Of a DNA stretch of 17,158 nucleotides, positions 5,352-13,268 are shown one piece after another. Location of the stretch: NCBI GenBank assembly GCA_040508545.1, contig JBEVMR010000090.1, positions 1-17,158 on the forward strand, given 5' to 3'. Made by a program: the position numbers and the translations under genes. The stretch is from VRUE01 sp040508545. Lineage in GTDB: Bacteria > Actinomycetota > Thermoleophilia > Solirubrobacterales > 70-9. A model generated the notes under the pieces. The model made no database searches and was not told the origin of the DNA. It worked only from the letters and a program-made list of their open reading frames with translations. How positions within the stretch are numbered: the first letter of the stretch is position 1; each line of letters begins with the position of its first letter.

Positions 5352-6739
5352 GCCAGGGCCGCCGGGGGGCGCTGTTCGGCGCCAAGCGCCTGCTTGCCCG
5401 CGCCGTCGGCAGCGCCAGCCGCGCCAGCGGTCGCGGCGGCGGCACGACGCTGCCGGGACGGTTGTTGCTGCGCCTGGACCCCCGCGCGATCGCCCGCCTC
5501 GGCTCGAGCCTCGACCGCGGCGTGACTCTGGTCAGCGCCACCAACGGCAAGACGACGACCGCCGGGATGCTGGCGGCCCTGCTCGCCGCCGACGGGCGCG
5601 ACCCGGTTCACAACCGGGCCGGCTCGAACATGACCTGGGGAATTGCCACGGCGCTGCTCGAGCAGCATGGGCACGAGGGGCTCTTCGAGGTGGACGAGGC
5701 TTGGCTTCCCCGCGTCGCGGCCGATCTCGATCCCTCGCTGGTCGTGCTCGGCAACCTCTTCCGCGACCAGCTCGATCGCTACGGCGAGACCGAGGCGCTC
5801 GCGAGCGAGTGGGCGAAGACGGTCGGCGCACGGGCCGGCCGCACGCGCTTCGCGCTCAACGCGGACGACCCGCTGATCGCCGACCTCGGCCGGGACGGCG
5901 AGAACCGGCGCCGCGAAGGGATCGTCTACTTCGGGATCGACGACCAGCGCCAGGCGCTGCCCGAGCTGCAGCATGCCTTCGACGCCAAGCATTGCCGCCG
6001 CTGCGGTCACCCCTACGCATACGAGCGGGCCTTCGTCGGTCATCTCGGCCACTACAGCTGCCCCAATTGCGGCGCCGAGCGCCCGCAGCCGGACGTGACG
6101 GCAACCCGCATCGAGCTGCACGGGATGCGTGGCTCCTCGCTCCAGGTGCAAACCCCGCAGGGCGAGCTGGCGGTCGAGCTGCCCCTCCCCGGCCTCTACA
6201 ACGCCTACAACGCGCTTGCCGCGATCGCGGCGGGGTTGGAGCTGGGAATCTCGCTGGAGCGGATCGGGCCCGCCCTGGCCGGTATGCGCGGCGCCTTCGG
6301 CCGGGTCGAGACGATCGAAGTTGGCGCCACGCCGCTCTCGATCCTGCTGGTCAAGAACCCAGCGGGGACCAACGAGGTCCTGCGCACGCTGAAGCTGGAG
6401 GCGGCCGACCGCCCGCTCGACCTCTGGATCGCGCTCAACGACCGCATCGCCGACGGTCGCGACGTCTCCTGGATCTGGGATGCCGACTTCGAGCTCCTGG
6501 CGGGCGCCGTGCGCAGGGTCACCTGCACCGGAACGCGGGCTCCCGAGATCGCGTTGCGGCTCAAATACGCCGGCTGGCCGCGTGACTCGATCGTGGTCGA
6601 GCAGGGGATCGAGGCCGCGCTCGACCGCGCGGTGAGCGGGGCGCCGGGGCAGCTGTTCGCGCTCCCCACCTACACGGCGCTGCTCGAGCTGCACAAGGTG
6701 CTTTCCGGGCGGGGGTTGACCGAGGACTTCTGGAGATGA
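5348..6739 (+). CDS. murT: Lipid II isoglutaminyl synthase (glutamine-hydrolysing) subunit MurT
   Basis: A 463-residue Mur-ligase-family protein. With GatD it converts the D-glutamate of lipid II to D-isoglutamine, using ATP and ammonia from glutamine. The ATP loop is ATNGKTTT (64-71). A four-cysteine zinc ribbon typical of MurT is inserted in the central domain (C216, C219, C238, C241). The Mur central signature NAYNALAAIAAG follows. The C-terminal domain carries the MurT motif LNDRIADGRDVSWIWDADFE; an aspartate of this region completes the GatD catalytic triad in characterised MurT/GatD pairs. The start is a GTG overlapping the preceding stop as GTGA. The gene ends ATGA into the methyltransferase gene rather than into gatD, which is unusual. 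Length matches the family. Confidence 0.95.
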   Translation: MSQGRRGALFGAKRLLARAVGSASRASGRGGGTTLPGRLLLRLDPRAIARLGSSLDRGVTLVSATNGKTTTAGMLAALLAADGRDPVHNRAGSNMTWGIATALLEQHGHEGLFEVDEAWLPRVAADLDPSLVVLGNLFRDQLDRYGETEALASEWAKTVGARAGRTRFALNADDPLIADLGRDGENRRREGIVYFGIDDQRQALPELQHAFDAKHCRRCGHPYAYERAFVGHLGHYSCPNCGAERPQPDVTATRIELHGMRGSSLQVQTPQGELAVELPLPGLYNAYNALAAIAAGLELGISLERIGPALAGMRGAFGRVETIEVGATPLSILLVKNPAGTNEVLRTLKLEAADRPLDLWIALNDRIADGRDVSWIWDADFELLAGAVRRVTCTGTRAPEIALRLKYAGWPRDSIVVEQGIEAALDRAVSGAPGQLFALPTYTALLELHKVLSGRGLTEDFWR

Positions 6740-7467
6740 GCGCGGCGCTCGGTACCGAGGCGATCTGGCACGACGTCGAGTGCGCCTCCTACGGTGCCGA
6801 CCTGCCGCTCTGGGGGGAGCTCGCAACAGCCGGGGGCGGCGCCGTCCTCGACCTCGGCTGCGGCACCGGCCGGGTCACGCTGCACCTCGCTCGCCGCGGT
6901 CACGAGGTCATCGGCGTCGATCACGACGCAACGCTGCTGGCGGCACTGCGCGAGCGGGCCGGCGAGCTGGCAGTCGAGACCGTCCACGCCGACGCGCGCG
7001 AGTTCGTGCTCGACCGCCCGGTGGCGTTGGCATTGGCGCCGATGCAGACCCTGCAATTGCTCGAAGGCATCGAGGGCCGCATCGCCTGCCTGCGCCGCGT
7101 GGCCGCCGCCCTGGCGCCCGGAGGACGCTTCGCGGCTGCGATCCTGGAGGAGATGCCGCCGTCCGACGACTCGCCGCCACCGCTGCCCGACGTGCGCGAG
7201 GTTGACGGCTGGGTCTACTCGAGCCTCGCAATCGAGGCCGCGGTCGGGCCGGGCGAAATCGTCATCCACCGCCTCCGCCAGGCCGTCTCCCCGGCCGGCG
7301 AGCTGGGTGAGGAACCGAATCGGGTCCGGATCGAGACCTTCTCGGCAGCACAACTCGAGGAGGAGGCGGCGACGGTGGGGTTGGCCCCGATCGAGCGCCG
7401 CTGGATCGGGCCGACCGACATCCACGTCGGCTCGACGGTCGTCGTCCTCGGCAAGGGGACAGAGTGA
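6736..7467 (+). CDS. Class I SAM-dependent methyltransferase encoded between murT and gatD
   Basis: A 243-residue methyltransferase. Motif I is VLDLGCGTGRV (37-47), the acidic residue after strand 2 is in VIGVDHDATLL (D62), and motif II/III segments follow around ALALAPMQTLQLLEG and LAPGGRFAAAI. The C-terminal half contains a beta-rich region resembling other small-molecule methyltransferases; the substrate is not identifiable. It overlaps murT upstream (ATGA) and gatD downstream (GTGA) by four bases each, so all three should be translated together. The position suggests modification of a peptidoglycan precursor or the undecaprenyl-linked substrate, but that is inference from context only. 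Sequence composition matches its neighbours, so there is no sign of a recent insertion. Confidence 0.88.
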   Translation: MSAALGTEAIWHDVECASYGADLPLWGELATAGGGAVLDLGCGTGRVTLHLARRGHEVIGVDHDATLLAALRERAGELAVETVHADAREFVLDRPVALALAPMQTLQLLEGIEGRIACLRRVAAALAPGGRFAAAILEEMPPSDDSPPPLPDVREVDGWVYSSLAIEAAVGPGEIVIHRLRQAVSPAGELGEEPNRVRIETFSAAQLEEEAATVGLAPIERRWIGPTDIHVGSTVVVLGKGTE

Positions 7468-8207
7468 CGATGGAGTTGCGCCTGCTCGCTCTCTACCCAG
7501 AGCAGATGAACATCTACGCGGACCGCGGCAACATCCTCTTCCTGCAGCGGCGCTGCGAGTGGCGCGGCATCGGCTTCTCCTACGCAGCCGCCGGCCCGGG
7601 CGACGGTCTCGATCCCGGCGCCCACGACCTGATCTACCTCGGCGGCGGCCAGGATCGCGACCAGCGCGCCGTCGCGGCGGACATGGTCACGACGAAGCGC
7701 GACGCGCTTGGCGCCGCGGTCGCCGACGGCGCCGTGTTGCTCGCCGTCTGTGGTGGCTACCAGTTGCTCGGCCACAGCTACCAGCTCGGCGAGGAGCGGC
7801 TGCCCGGGCTGGGGCTGGCCGACCTCGAGACGGTGCGCGAGCCGGGCGAGCGGTTGATCGGCAACGTCGCGATCGAGGCCGACCTCGGCAACGGGCCGCG
7901 AACCATCGCCGGCTTCGAGAATCACGGCGGGCGCACCTACCTGGGCGATGAGGCCGGCCCTCTCGGCCGGGTCCTCGACGGCTTCGGCAACAACGGCAAG
8001 GACGGCTTCGAGGGCGTCCGCCGCGACCACATGATCGGCACCTACCTGCACGGGCCGCTGCTGCCCAAGAACGCCTGGCTCGCCGATCACCTCACCGCCC
8101 TCGCCTTGGAGCATCGTTATGGCCGCGCGCCCGAGCTCGAGCCGCTCGACGACGAGCTGGAGCGGGATGCCGAGCAATGCGCTCGGAGGGTTGCGCTGCG
8201 CAGCTGA
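7464..8207 (+). CDS. gatD: Lipid II isoglutaminyl synthase subunit GatD (glutamine amidotransferase)
   Basis: A 247-residue class I (CobB/CobQ-like) glutamine amidotransferase. It releases ammonia from glutamine for MurT. The nucleophile is C96 in LLAVCGGYQLLGHSY and the histidine is H196 in IGTYLHGPLLPKN. Opening residues LYPEQMNIYADRGNILFLQRR and the FENHGGRTYL segment match the GatD group. The catalytic triad is completed by an aspartate from MurT in characterised enzymes. The start is a GTG at 7464 overlapping the methyltransferase stop (GTGA); an ATG two codons later (7470) is an alternative. The last 30 residues are charged and extend slightly beyond the core. Confidence 0.93.
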   Translation: MTMELRLLALYPEQMNIYADRGNILFLQRRCEWRGIGFSYAAAGPGDGLDPGAHDLIYLGGGQDRDQRAVAADMVTTKRDALGAAVADGAVLLAVCGGYQLLGHSYQLGEERLPGLGLADLETVREPGERLIGNVAIEADLGNGPRTIAGFENHGGRTYLGDEAGPLGRVLDGFGNNGKDGFEGVRRDHMIGTYLHGPLLPKNAWLADHLTALALEHRYGRAPELEPLDDELERDAEQCARRVALRS

Positions 8208-8234
8208 GTGACCTGAGCCGGGTTCGGGTAGGCA

Positions 8235-10310
8235 ATGGTGGTGCAGGTTGGACGGAAGCTCGGACTCGCCTTGTCGGCAATGCTGTCGGCGCTTGCCGTG
8301 CTCGGCCCCCCACCGCCGATTGCCGGCGCGGCGCCGACCTGCGAGGAAGGCCCGCAGACCGTCGGCAGCACGATCGTCGGCACGCCCTGCGACGACACGA
8401 TCAGAGCACCGCGCGGCGTCACCACCGTCAACGGCGAAGGCGGCAACGACACCCTCTACGGCCAGCGCGGCAACGACAGCCTCAACGGCGGCGAAGGCAA
8501 CGACAGGCTCTACGGCGGCATCGGCGACGATCAGCTGCGCGGGGGTGACGGCGACGACCGGCTTTCGGGCGGCTTCGGCGCCGACTCGCTACTCGACGGC
8601 GAAGGAGGGAACGACTTCGTCCGCGGCGACGCCACGATCGACGACATCCGGAACACCGGCGGCGGGGTCGACACGCTCAGCTACGCGACCGGCGCGACGC
8701 CGGGATTCTTCGACAGGCCGGGGGTCTCCGATTACGAGGGCCTGCCAACCGGAAGAGACGGCCGCGGCGTCTACCTGAACATGCAGAGCAATCTCGGCGA
8801 CAACGGATTGGCGCCTGAGGGGGGCGGCGTCGACGAAGGCATCGAGGCGGCCGACTTCGACGTCGTGATCGGCACCGCCTTCTCCGACTTCCTCGTCGGC
8901 ACCAACCAGGATCAGACCTTCTACGGCGGCGGCGGCGCCGATGTGATCCTCGGCGAAGGGGGGAATGACAACGTCTTCGGCGGGCCCGAGGGCGACTACT
9001 GCGAAGCTGCGACCGGCACCACGCTGTCGGAATGCGAGTTCAGCGGCGGCGACCAGGAAGTCGATCCGCGCGACCCAGGCACCGCGAGTGCCGGCCTGAT
9101 GGCGCCGCAGGATGGCACCACGCCCGCGCTTTACCTAACCGGCAGCGATGGCAACGACGTCGTCACGGCGACCTACTCCAGCCCCACCCAGCTGGTCACC
9201 TTCACCCGCAACGGCAGCCCGGCGGGCTCCTTCGACCTCGCCGAAGCGCCCGACTCGGTCCTGCTCGCCGGCCTGGATGGCGACGACACCCTCGGCGCCG
9301 CCGGCTTCCCCCTGACGACCTCGGTGATCCTGCTGGGCGGCGAGGGCAGCGACAATCTCACCGGCGGCGAGACCGAGGACGCCGTCGTCGACGGGCCGGG
9401 CAATGACGTCTCCAACGCCGGTGGTGCAGACGACGCCGTGCCGAACAACAGCGGTGACGACGACCTGAATGCCGACGCAGGAGACGACCTCTTCGTTTCC
9501 AACGCTGTCTGCGACGGCGACTCGCTTGACGGCGGCGCTGGACGGGACAACGCCAACTGGGCGAACTTCAACCAGGCCATAGCGATCGACATGGGCGCTC
9601 AGGCTGCCGGCCTGATCGGCCCTCAAGGTCAACCGCAATGTCCAAGCGCGGCCCTGTTGACCGGCCTGCTTGGGCTCGAGGACACCGAGGCGACGAGTTT
9701 CGGCGACATCATGATCGGGGACTCCGGCGACAATCAGCTGCTGGGCAGACCGGGGCCGGACTCCTACTTCGCCGCCGCCGGCAACGACACCATCCTCGCC
9801 AACTCCGGCACCCCCAACGACGACCCCGATCCGACGATCGATTGCGGCGATGGCTTCGATACCGCCCAGATCGATTTCCCCGAGAACGGTCCCGACGCGG
9901 CGCCGAGCGGCTGCGAGGAGGTCGAGGAAAGGGCGCCAAACAGCTTCCGACCGCCGAACACCCCACTCGATCCGAATCCGCCCGCGACGGCAGGAAGCAC
10001 CCCACCGCCAACGGTTACCCCACCACCCCCTCCGGATCGCAAACCGCCGCAAACTCGACTTCTGCGGCGGCCGGCGGCGATTCTCTTCGCGACGAGTCGA
10101 CGCCGGGCCGTCGCCTTCTCCTTTGCCGCGAACGAGGCGGGCGCGCGCTTCCTCTGCAGGGTCGATCGACAGCGCTTCAAGCCCTGTCGGTCTCCCCGCA
10201 TCTACCGGCTGACGCCGGGGCCGCACGCTTTCCGCGTGCTCGCGATCGACCGGGCCGGCAACCGCGACCGCACCCCGGTCCTGATCAGACTGCGGATCCG
10301 CCGCCGCTAG
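8235..10310 (+). CDS. Secreted RTX-type calcium-binding repeat protein with C-terminal Ig-like domain
   Basis: A 691-residue exported protein. Residues 1-32 form a signal peptide with likely cleavage near AGA-AP. Tandem glycine/aspartate nonapeptides (pattern G-G-x-G-x-D-x-L-x) run from about 66 to 128. A second block lies near 214-257 and more degenerate copies continue to about 540. Such repeats bind calcium as a parallel beta-roll after export. A proline-rich linker (about 565-601) leads to a C-terminal beta-sandwich-like domain with paired cysteines (FLCRVD, FKPCRSP) and the tail HAFRVLAIDRAGNRD, a module common on surface proteins of related actinobacteria. No enzymatic domain is seen, so a structural or adhesive role is most likely. 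It starts 27 bases after gatD and could be read with that cluster. It is convergent with dut. Confidence 0.85.
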   Translation: MVVQVGRKLGLALSAMLSALAVLGPPPPIAGAAPTCEEGPQTVGSTIVGTPCDDTIRAPRGVTTVNGEGGNDTLYGQRGNDSLNGGEGNDRLYGGIGDDQLRGGDGDDRLSGGFGADSLLDGEGGNDFVRGDATIDDIRNTGGGVDTLSYATGATPGFFDRPGVSDYEGLPTGRDGRGVYLNMQSNLGDNGLAPEGGGVDEGIEAADFDVVIGTAFSDFLVGTNQDQTFYGGGGADVILGEGGNDNVFGGPEGDYCEAATGTTLSECEFSGGDQEVDPRDPGTASAGLMAPQDGTTPALYLTGSDGNDVVTATYSSPTQLVTFTRNGSPAGSFDLAEAPDSVLLAGLDGDDTLGAAGFPLTTSVILLGGEGSDNLTGGETEDAVVDGPGNDVSNAGGADDAVPNNSGDDDLNADAGDDLFVSNAVCDGDSLDGGAGRDNANWANFNQAIAIDMGAQAAGLIGPQGQPQCPSAALLTGLLGLEDTEATSFGDIMIGDSGDNQLLGRPGPDSYFAAAGNDTILANSGTPNDDPDPTIDCGDGFDTAQIDFPENGPDAAPSGCEEVEERAPNSFRPPNTPLDPNPPATAGSTPPPTVTPPPPPDRKPPQTRLLRRPAAILFATSRRRAVAFSFAANEAGARFLCRVDRQRFKPCRSPRIYRLTPGPHAFRVLAIDRAGNRDRTPVLIRLRIRRR

Positions 10311-10738
10311 CGACCGCTGGAGCCGAAGCCGCCATCGCCGCGTGCCGACTCGCTCAGCGACTCGACCTCGACCGGCTCGGGCAGCGCGACCGGAGCGATC
10401 ACCAGCTGCGCGATCCGCTCCCCGGCGTCGAGCCGAAAGACCTCCGCCGGGTCCGTGTTGAGCAGCAGCACCCGCACTTCGCCGCGATAGCCAGCATCGA
10501 TAAGCCCCGGGCTGTTGACCAAGGAGATGCCATGGTCACGCGCCAATCCAGAGCGAGGCAGCACCAGCCCGGCGTGCCCGTGCGGAATCTCCACCGCAAC
10601 CCCAGTCCCCACGCTCCACCGCTCTCCTGGACCAAGGTGAGCAGCCTCGCAGGCGTAGAGGTCCAGTCCAGCATCCCCAGCATGAGCACGCGTTGGCACG
10701 GTTGCCTCGTCCTTCAGCTTTGCGACCCGCAACTCCAT
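10307..10738 (-). CDS. dut: dUTP diphosphatase (dUTPase), trimeric type
   Basis: A 143-residue enzyme that hydrolyses dUTP to dUMP and pyrophosphate, keeping uracil out of DNA and supplying dUMP for thymidylate synthesis. All five conserved motifs are present in order: AGDAGLDLYA (20-29), PRSGLARDHG (61-70), GLIDAGYRGEV (78-88) with the catalytic aspartate, GERIAQLVI (106-114), and the C-terminal RGDGGFGSSG, which closes over the active site. The open frame extends upstream to 11116, but that part lies antisense-like within hflX and the dyad; the ATG at 10738 gives the standard length. It lies downstream of hflX across a 148-base gap holding a large inverted repeat. Its stop codon overlaps the stop of the convergent RTX gene in the palindrome CTAG. 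Confidence 0.95.
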   Translation of the reverse strand: MELRVAKLKDEATVPTRAHAGDAGLDLYACEAAHLGPGERWSVGTGVAVEIPHGHAGLVLPRSGLARDHGISLVNSPGLIDAGYRGEVRVLLLNTDPAEVFRLDAGERIAQLVIAPVALPEPVEVESLSESARGDGGFGSSGR

Positions 10739-10764
10739 CGCGCGCACCCTACAACGCCCCGTGC

Positions 10765-10886
10765 GCGAGGGCGGGGGTGTCCATCCGCGCAGCGGCGTCC
10801 TCTTTTTCGCCCCACCCGCGCCCACGGACGGCAGCAGTAGTTCCTGGCGAAAAACCCAGCAAGCGGAGGGACACCCCCGCCCTCGC
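10765..10886. repeat. 122-base dyad element between hflX and dut (24-base terminal arms, inner 9-base arms)
   Basis: The outer arms are 10765-10782 and 10869-10886, a perfect 18-base inverted repeat beginning GCGAGGGCGGGGGTGTCC. After one mismatch they continue for five more pairs (10784-10788 with 10863-10867). Inside, TTTTTCGCC (10803-10811) pairs perfectly with GGCGAAAAA (10846-10854). The whole element could fold as one long stem in RNA or extrude as a cruciform. One arm begins at the base directly after the hflX stop codon. No target-site duplication is visible at its edges. It could be a miniature inverted-repeat element, a REP-like repeat, or a structured RNA controlling hflX-dut read-through. 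Confidence 0.75.
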
Positions 10887-12224
10887 CTATGCCGCGCCAG
10901 CAGTACGCAAGTCGTCAAACCGGTGCATCTCCGCACGCGGCACCCGCGCATGCACGAGCACGCCGTCCTCGCGCTCAGTCCGCTCCAGCTCGCCGGCGAC
11001 CTCGTGCAGCTCGTGCAGCCGCGCCCCCTCGCTGTAGGGGACCAGCAGCTCGACCTCTGCGAGCGTGTCCAGGAACGCCCGCTCGACCTGCGCTCGCAGC
11101 TCCTCGATCCCCTCACCGGTCAAAGCGGAGACCATGACTGCATCGGGGTGGCTGAGCAGCGCTTCGCCGCGCTCATCCTCGTCGAGCAGATCGGCCTTGT
11201 TGAGGACGAGCAGGCGCGGTCCCTCTCCGGCGCCGATCTCCTCGAGCACCGCATCGACGGCGGCGAGGTCGGCCAGGCGGCGCTCCTCGGGCGCCGCCGC
11301 GTCGACCACCTGCAGGATCAGGTCGGCGAGGACGGTCTCCTCGAGGGTCGCCTTGAACGCCTCGACCAGCTGATGGGGAAGCTTCTCGATGAAGCCGACC
11401 GTGTCGGTGAAGAGGAAGTCGCGGCCGGAGAGGGCGACGCTGCGGGTGGTCGGGTCGAGCGTGTGGAAGAGCCTGTCCCCCACGCCGACCTCCTCGCTCC
11501 CGGTCAACGCGTTGAGTAGGGTCGACTTGCCGGCGTTGGTGTAGCCGGCGAGAGCCACCCGCGGCAGTGAGGAACGTTCCCGCTCGGCCCGCATCACGCC
11601 ACGATTGCCCTCCAACTGCACGAGCCGCCGCCGTAGCGCGGCAATGCGGTTGCGGGCAAGCCGGCGGTCGGTCTCGATCTGGCTCTCACCCGGGCCCCTG
11701 GTGCCGATGCCGCCGTCCATGCGGCCGGCGCCGAGGCGCTCGAGGTGGGTCCACAGCCCCCGCATGCGGGCCATGTTGTATTCGAGCTGGGCCAGCTCGA
11801 CCTGCAGCTTGCCCTCGGCCGAGTGGGCGTGGTCGGCAAAGATGTCGAGGATCACCGCGGTGCGGTCGATCACCGGAACGCCTAGGGCGGCCTCGAGGTT
11901 GCGCTCCTGGCGCGGCGCCAGCTCGTCGTCGCAGGCGACGAGGTTGGCGTCGCAGGCGGCGATCTGGGCCTTCACCTCCTCCAGCTTGCCGCGGCCCAGA
12001 TAGCGGTCCGGATCGGGCTTGCTGCGCTGCTGGACCGCCTCTCCCGCGGTTGCGACGCCGGCGGTGCGCAGCAGCTCCTTCAGCTCGGCAAGCGGGTTGT
12101 CCTTCATATCGCCATCGACGACGCCGATCGCCAACGCACGCTGGCGGGCACGCGGATTCGACACGCCAGCGCCGTTTGCCGCGTAGCGAGTCTGCTGATT
12201 CCGTCCGTTCCTGGATCGATCCAC
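10887..12224 (-). CDS. hflX: HflX-type ribosome-associated GTPase
   Basis: A 445-residue P-loop GTPase that in other bacteria binds and splits stalled or stressed ribosomes. The N-terminal HflX domain includes LGRGKLEEVKAQIA (76-89) and the DELAPRQERNLEAALGVPVIDRT segment. The glycine-rich hallmark GGIGTRGPGESQIETDRR is at 171-188. The G domain follows with G1 GYTNAGKST (227-235), G3 DTVG (274-277) and G4 NKAD. A short C-terminal domain after ELLVPYSEGARLHEL completes the family architecture. The assigned start is a GTG at 12224 without a clear Shine-Dalgarno sequence; an internal GTG at codon 21 or ATG at codon 40 is possible. The gene is divergent from the epimerase-like gene 48 bases away. 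Confidence 0.92.
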   Translation of the reverse strand: MDRSRNGRNQQTRYAANGAGVSNPRARQRALAIGVVDGDMKDNPLAELKELLRTAGVATAGEAVQQRSKPDPDRYLGRGKLEEVKAQIAACDANLVACDDELAPRQERNLEAALGVPVIDRTAVILDIFADHAHSAEGKLQVELAQLEYNMARMRGLWTHLERLGAGRMDGGIGTRGPGESQIETDRRLARNRIAALRRRLVQLEGNRGVMRAERERSSLPRVALAGYTNAGKSTLLNALTGSEEVGVGDRLFHTLDPTTRSVALSGRDFLFTDTVGFIEKLPHQLVEAFKATLEETVLADLILQVVDAAAPEERRLADLAAVDAVLEEIGAGEGPRLLVLNKADLLDEDERGEALLSHPDAVMVSALTGEGIEELRAQVERAFLDTLAEVELLVPYSEGARLHELHEVAGELERTEREDGVLVHARVPRAEMHRFDDLRTAGAA

Positions 12225-12272
12225 TCAAGGCGATTGTAGGCATCGGCCAAGCCTGGATAGGCTTAGCGGCCG
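12225..12272. promoter_or_regulatory. Divergent promoter region between hflX and the epimerase-like gene
   Basis: Only 48 bases separate the two divergent start codons, so promoters for both must lie here or inside the genes. For the plus strand, TTGTAG (12234-12239) and TAGGCT (12258-12263) are 18 bases apart and could be weak -35 and -10 boxes. The start would then be within a few bases of the ATG at 12273, giving an almost leaderless transcript. No Shine-Dalgarno sequence precedes that ATG, which is consistent. The box matches are weak. Confidence 0.3.
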
Positions 12273-13268
12273 ATGAAGGTCTTCGTAACGGGAGGAACCG
12301 GGTTCATCGGCGGCGAGGTGGTCCGCCAGCTGCGCGAGCGCGGCGACGACGTCGTCTGCCTGGCCCGCAACCCCGAGAAGGCGGCGAAGCTCTCCGCCCT
12401 CGGCTGCCAGGTCGTCAGCGGCGATCTCGGCGACGCCGAGGCGCTTCGCAGCGGCATGGACGGCTGCGACGCCCTCATCCACGCCGCCGCGATGTACGAG
12501 GTCGGGATACCGGCCAAGCAGCGTCCCGCGATGTACCAGGCAAACGTCGCCGGGACCGAGAACGTGATGAAGGCTGCGCTGGGTGCGAAGGTCCCCAGGA
12601 TCGTCTACGTCTCGACCTGCGGCGTGTTCGGCAACACCCACGGCAAGGTCGTCGACGAGACCTACGAGCACCCGGGCAAGGAATTCACCTCCTACTACGA
12701 GGAGACGAAGCTGGAGGCGCACCGGATCGTCAAGCGGATGATTGCCGACCAGGGCCTGCCCGCGATCATCGTCCAGCCCGGCGGCGTCTACGGCCCCGGC
12801 GACACCTCCCAGGTCGCTGACCTGCTGCAGGAATTCTTCGCCGGCAAGCTCGTGCTGATGCCTTTTCCCGAGTTCGGCATCTGCCTCACCCACGTCGAAG
12901 ACATCGCCGGTGGCATCCTGCTCGCGATCGACAAGGGCAAGGGTGGCGAGATCTACGTGCTGAGCGGGCCGGCGACGACGATGCGCGAGGCGATCGAGAC
13001 CGTCGCCACCGCGACTGGGCGCAAGGCTCCCAAGCGCGCGATGCCCGTCGCTCTGATGAAGGCGATGACGCCGATCGGCCCGCTGGTCGGCAAGATGCTC
13101 GGCCAGCCGCCCAACCTGCGCGAGTTGATCAGCTCCGCCGACGGAGTCACTTTCTGGGCCAGCTACGAGAAGGCCGGCCGCGAGCTTGGCTATGCGCCAC
13201 GTGGGATGGAAGAGGGGCTGCGGCAGACGCTCGCCGAGGACGACCGCTTCCCTGATCCAGTTGCTTGA
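12273..13268 (+). CDS. NAD(P)-dependent epimerase/dehydratase family protein (extended SDR)
   Basis: A 331-residue Rossmann-fold protein of the extended short-chain dehydrogenase/reductase family. The nucleotide motif is TGGTGFIGG (G7, G10, G13). Acidic residues of DLGDAEAL follow strand 3, and the active-site segment includes the serine/threonine in VYVSTCGVFG and the Y142-x-x-x-K146 pair in SYYEETKLEAH. The substrate-binding part carries QPGGVYGPGD and THVEDIAGGILLA. It resembles dihydroflavonol-reductase-like and sugar-nucleotide epimerase-like members; the substrate is not determinable. Immediately after its stop codon lies a 66-base inverted repeat, then the metallo-hydrolase gene on the same strand. 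Confidence 0.85.
   Translation: MKVFVTGGTGFIGGEVVRQLRERGDDVVCLARNPEKAAKLSALGCQVVSGDLGDAEALRSGMDGCDALIHAAAMYEVGIPAKQRPAMYQANVAGTENVMKAALGAKVPRIVYVSTCGVFGNTHGKVVDETYEHPGKEFTSYYEETKLEAHRIVKRMIADQGLPAIIVQPGGVYGPGDTSQVADLLQEFFAGKLVLMPFPEFGICLTHVEDIAGGILLAIDKGKGGEIYVLSGPATTMREAIETVATATGRKAPKRAMPVALMKAMTPIGPLVGKMLGQPPNLRELISSADGVTFWASYEKAGRELGYAPRGMEEGLRQTLAEDDRFPDPVA

Noticed and set aside
5024..6826. Long 600-codon minus-strand reading frame opposite murT and the lipid-kinase-like gene
   Set aside because: It is a GC-rich shadow of well-recognised plus-strand genes and shows no domain. Such antisense frames are frequent at this base composition.
8430..8620. Short direct DNA repeats resembling a CRISPR or satellite array
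   Set aside because: They are the 27-base codon-level periodicity of RTX nonapeptides within an open coding frame, with no constant spacers.
10765..10886. Target-site duplication around the 122-base dyad as proof of transposition
   Set aside because: The bases just outside the two arms do not match. The mobile origin is therefore left as a hypothesis.
10739..11116. Extended dUTPase reading frame fused to about 126 upstream residues
   Set aside because: The extra part is read through the dyad element and in another frame of hflX, and is rich in Arg/Ser/Cys without a fold. The dUTPase is complete from the ATG at 10738.
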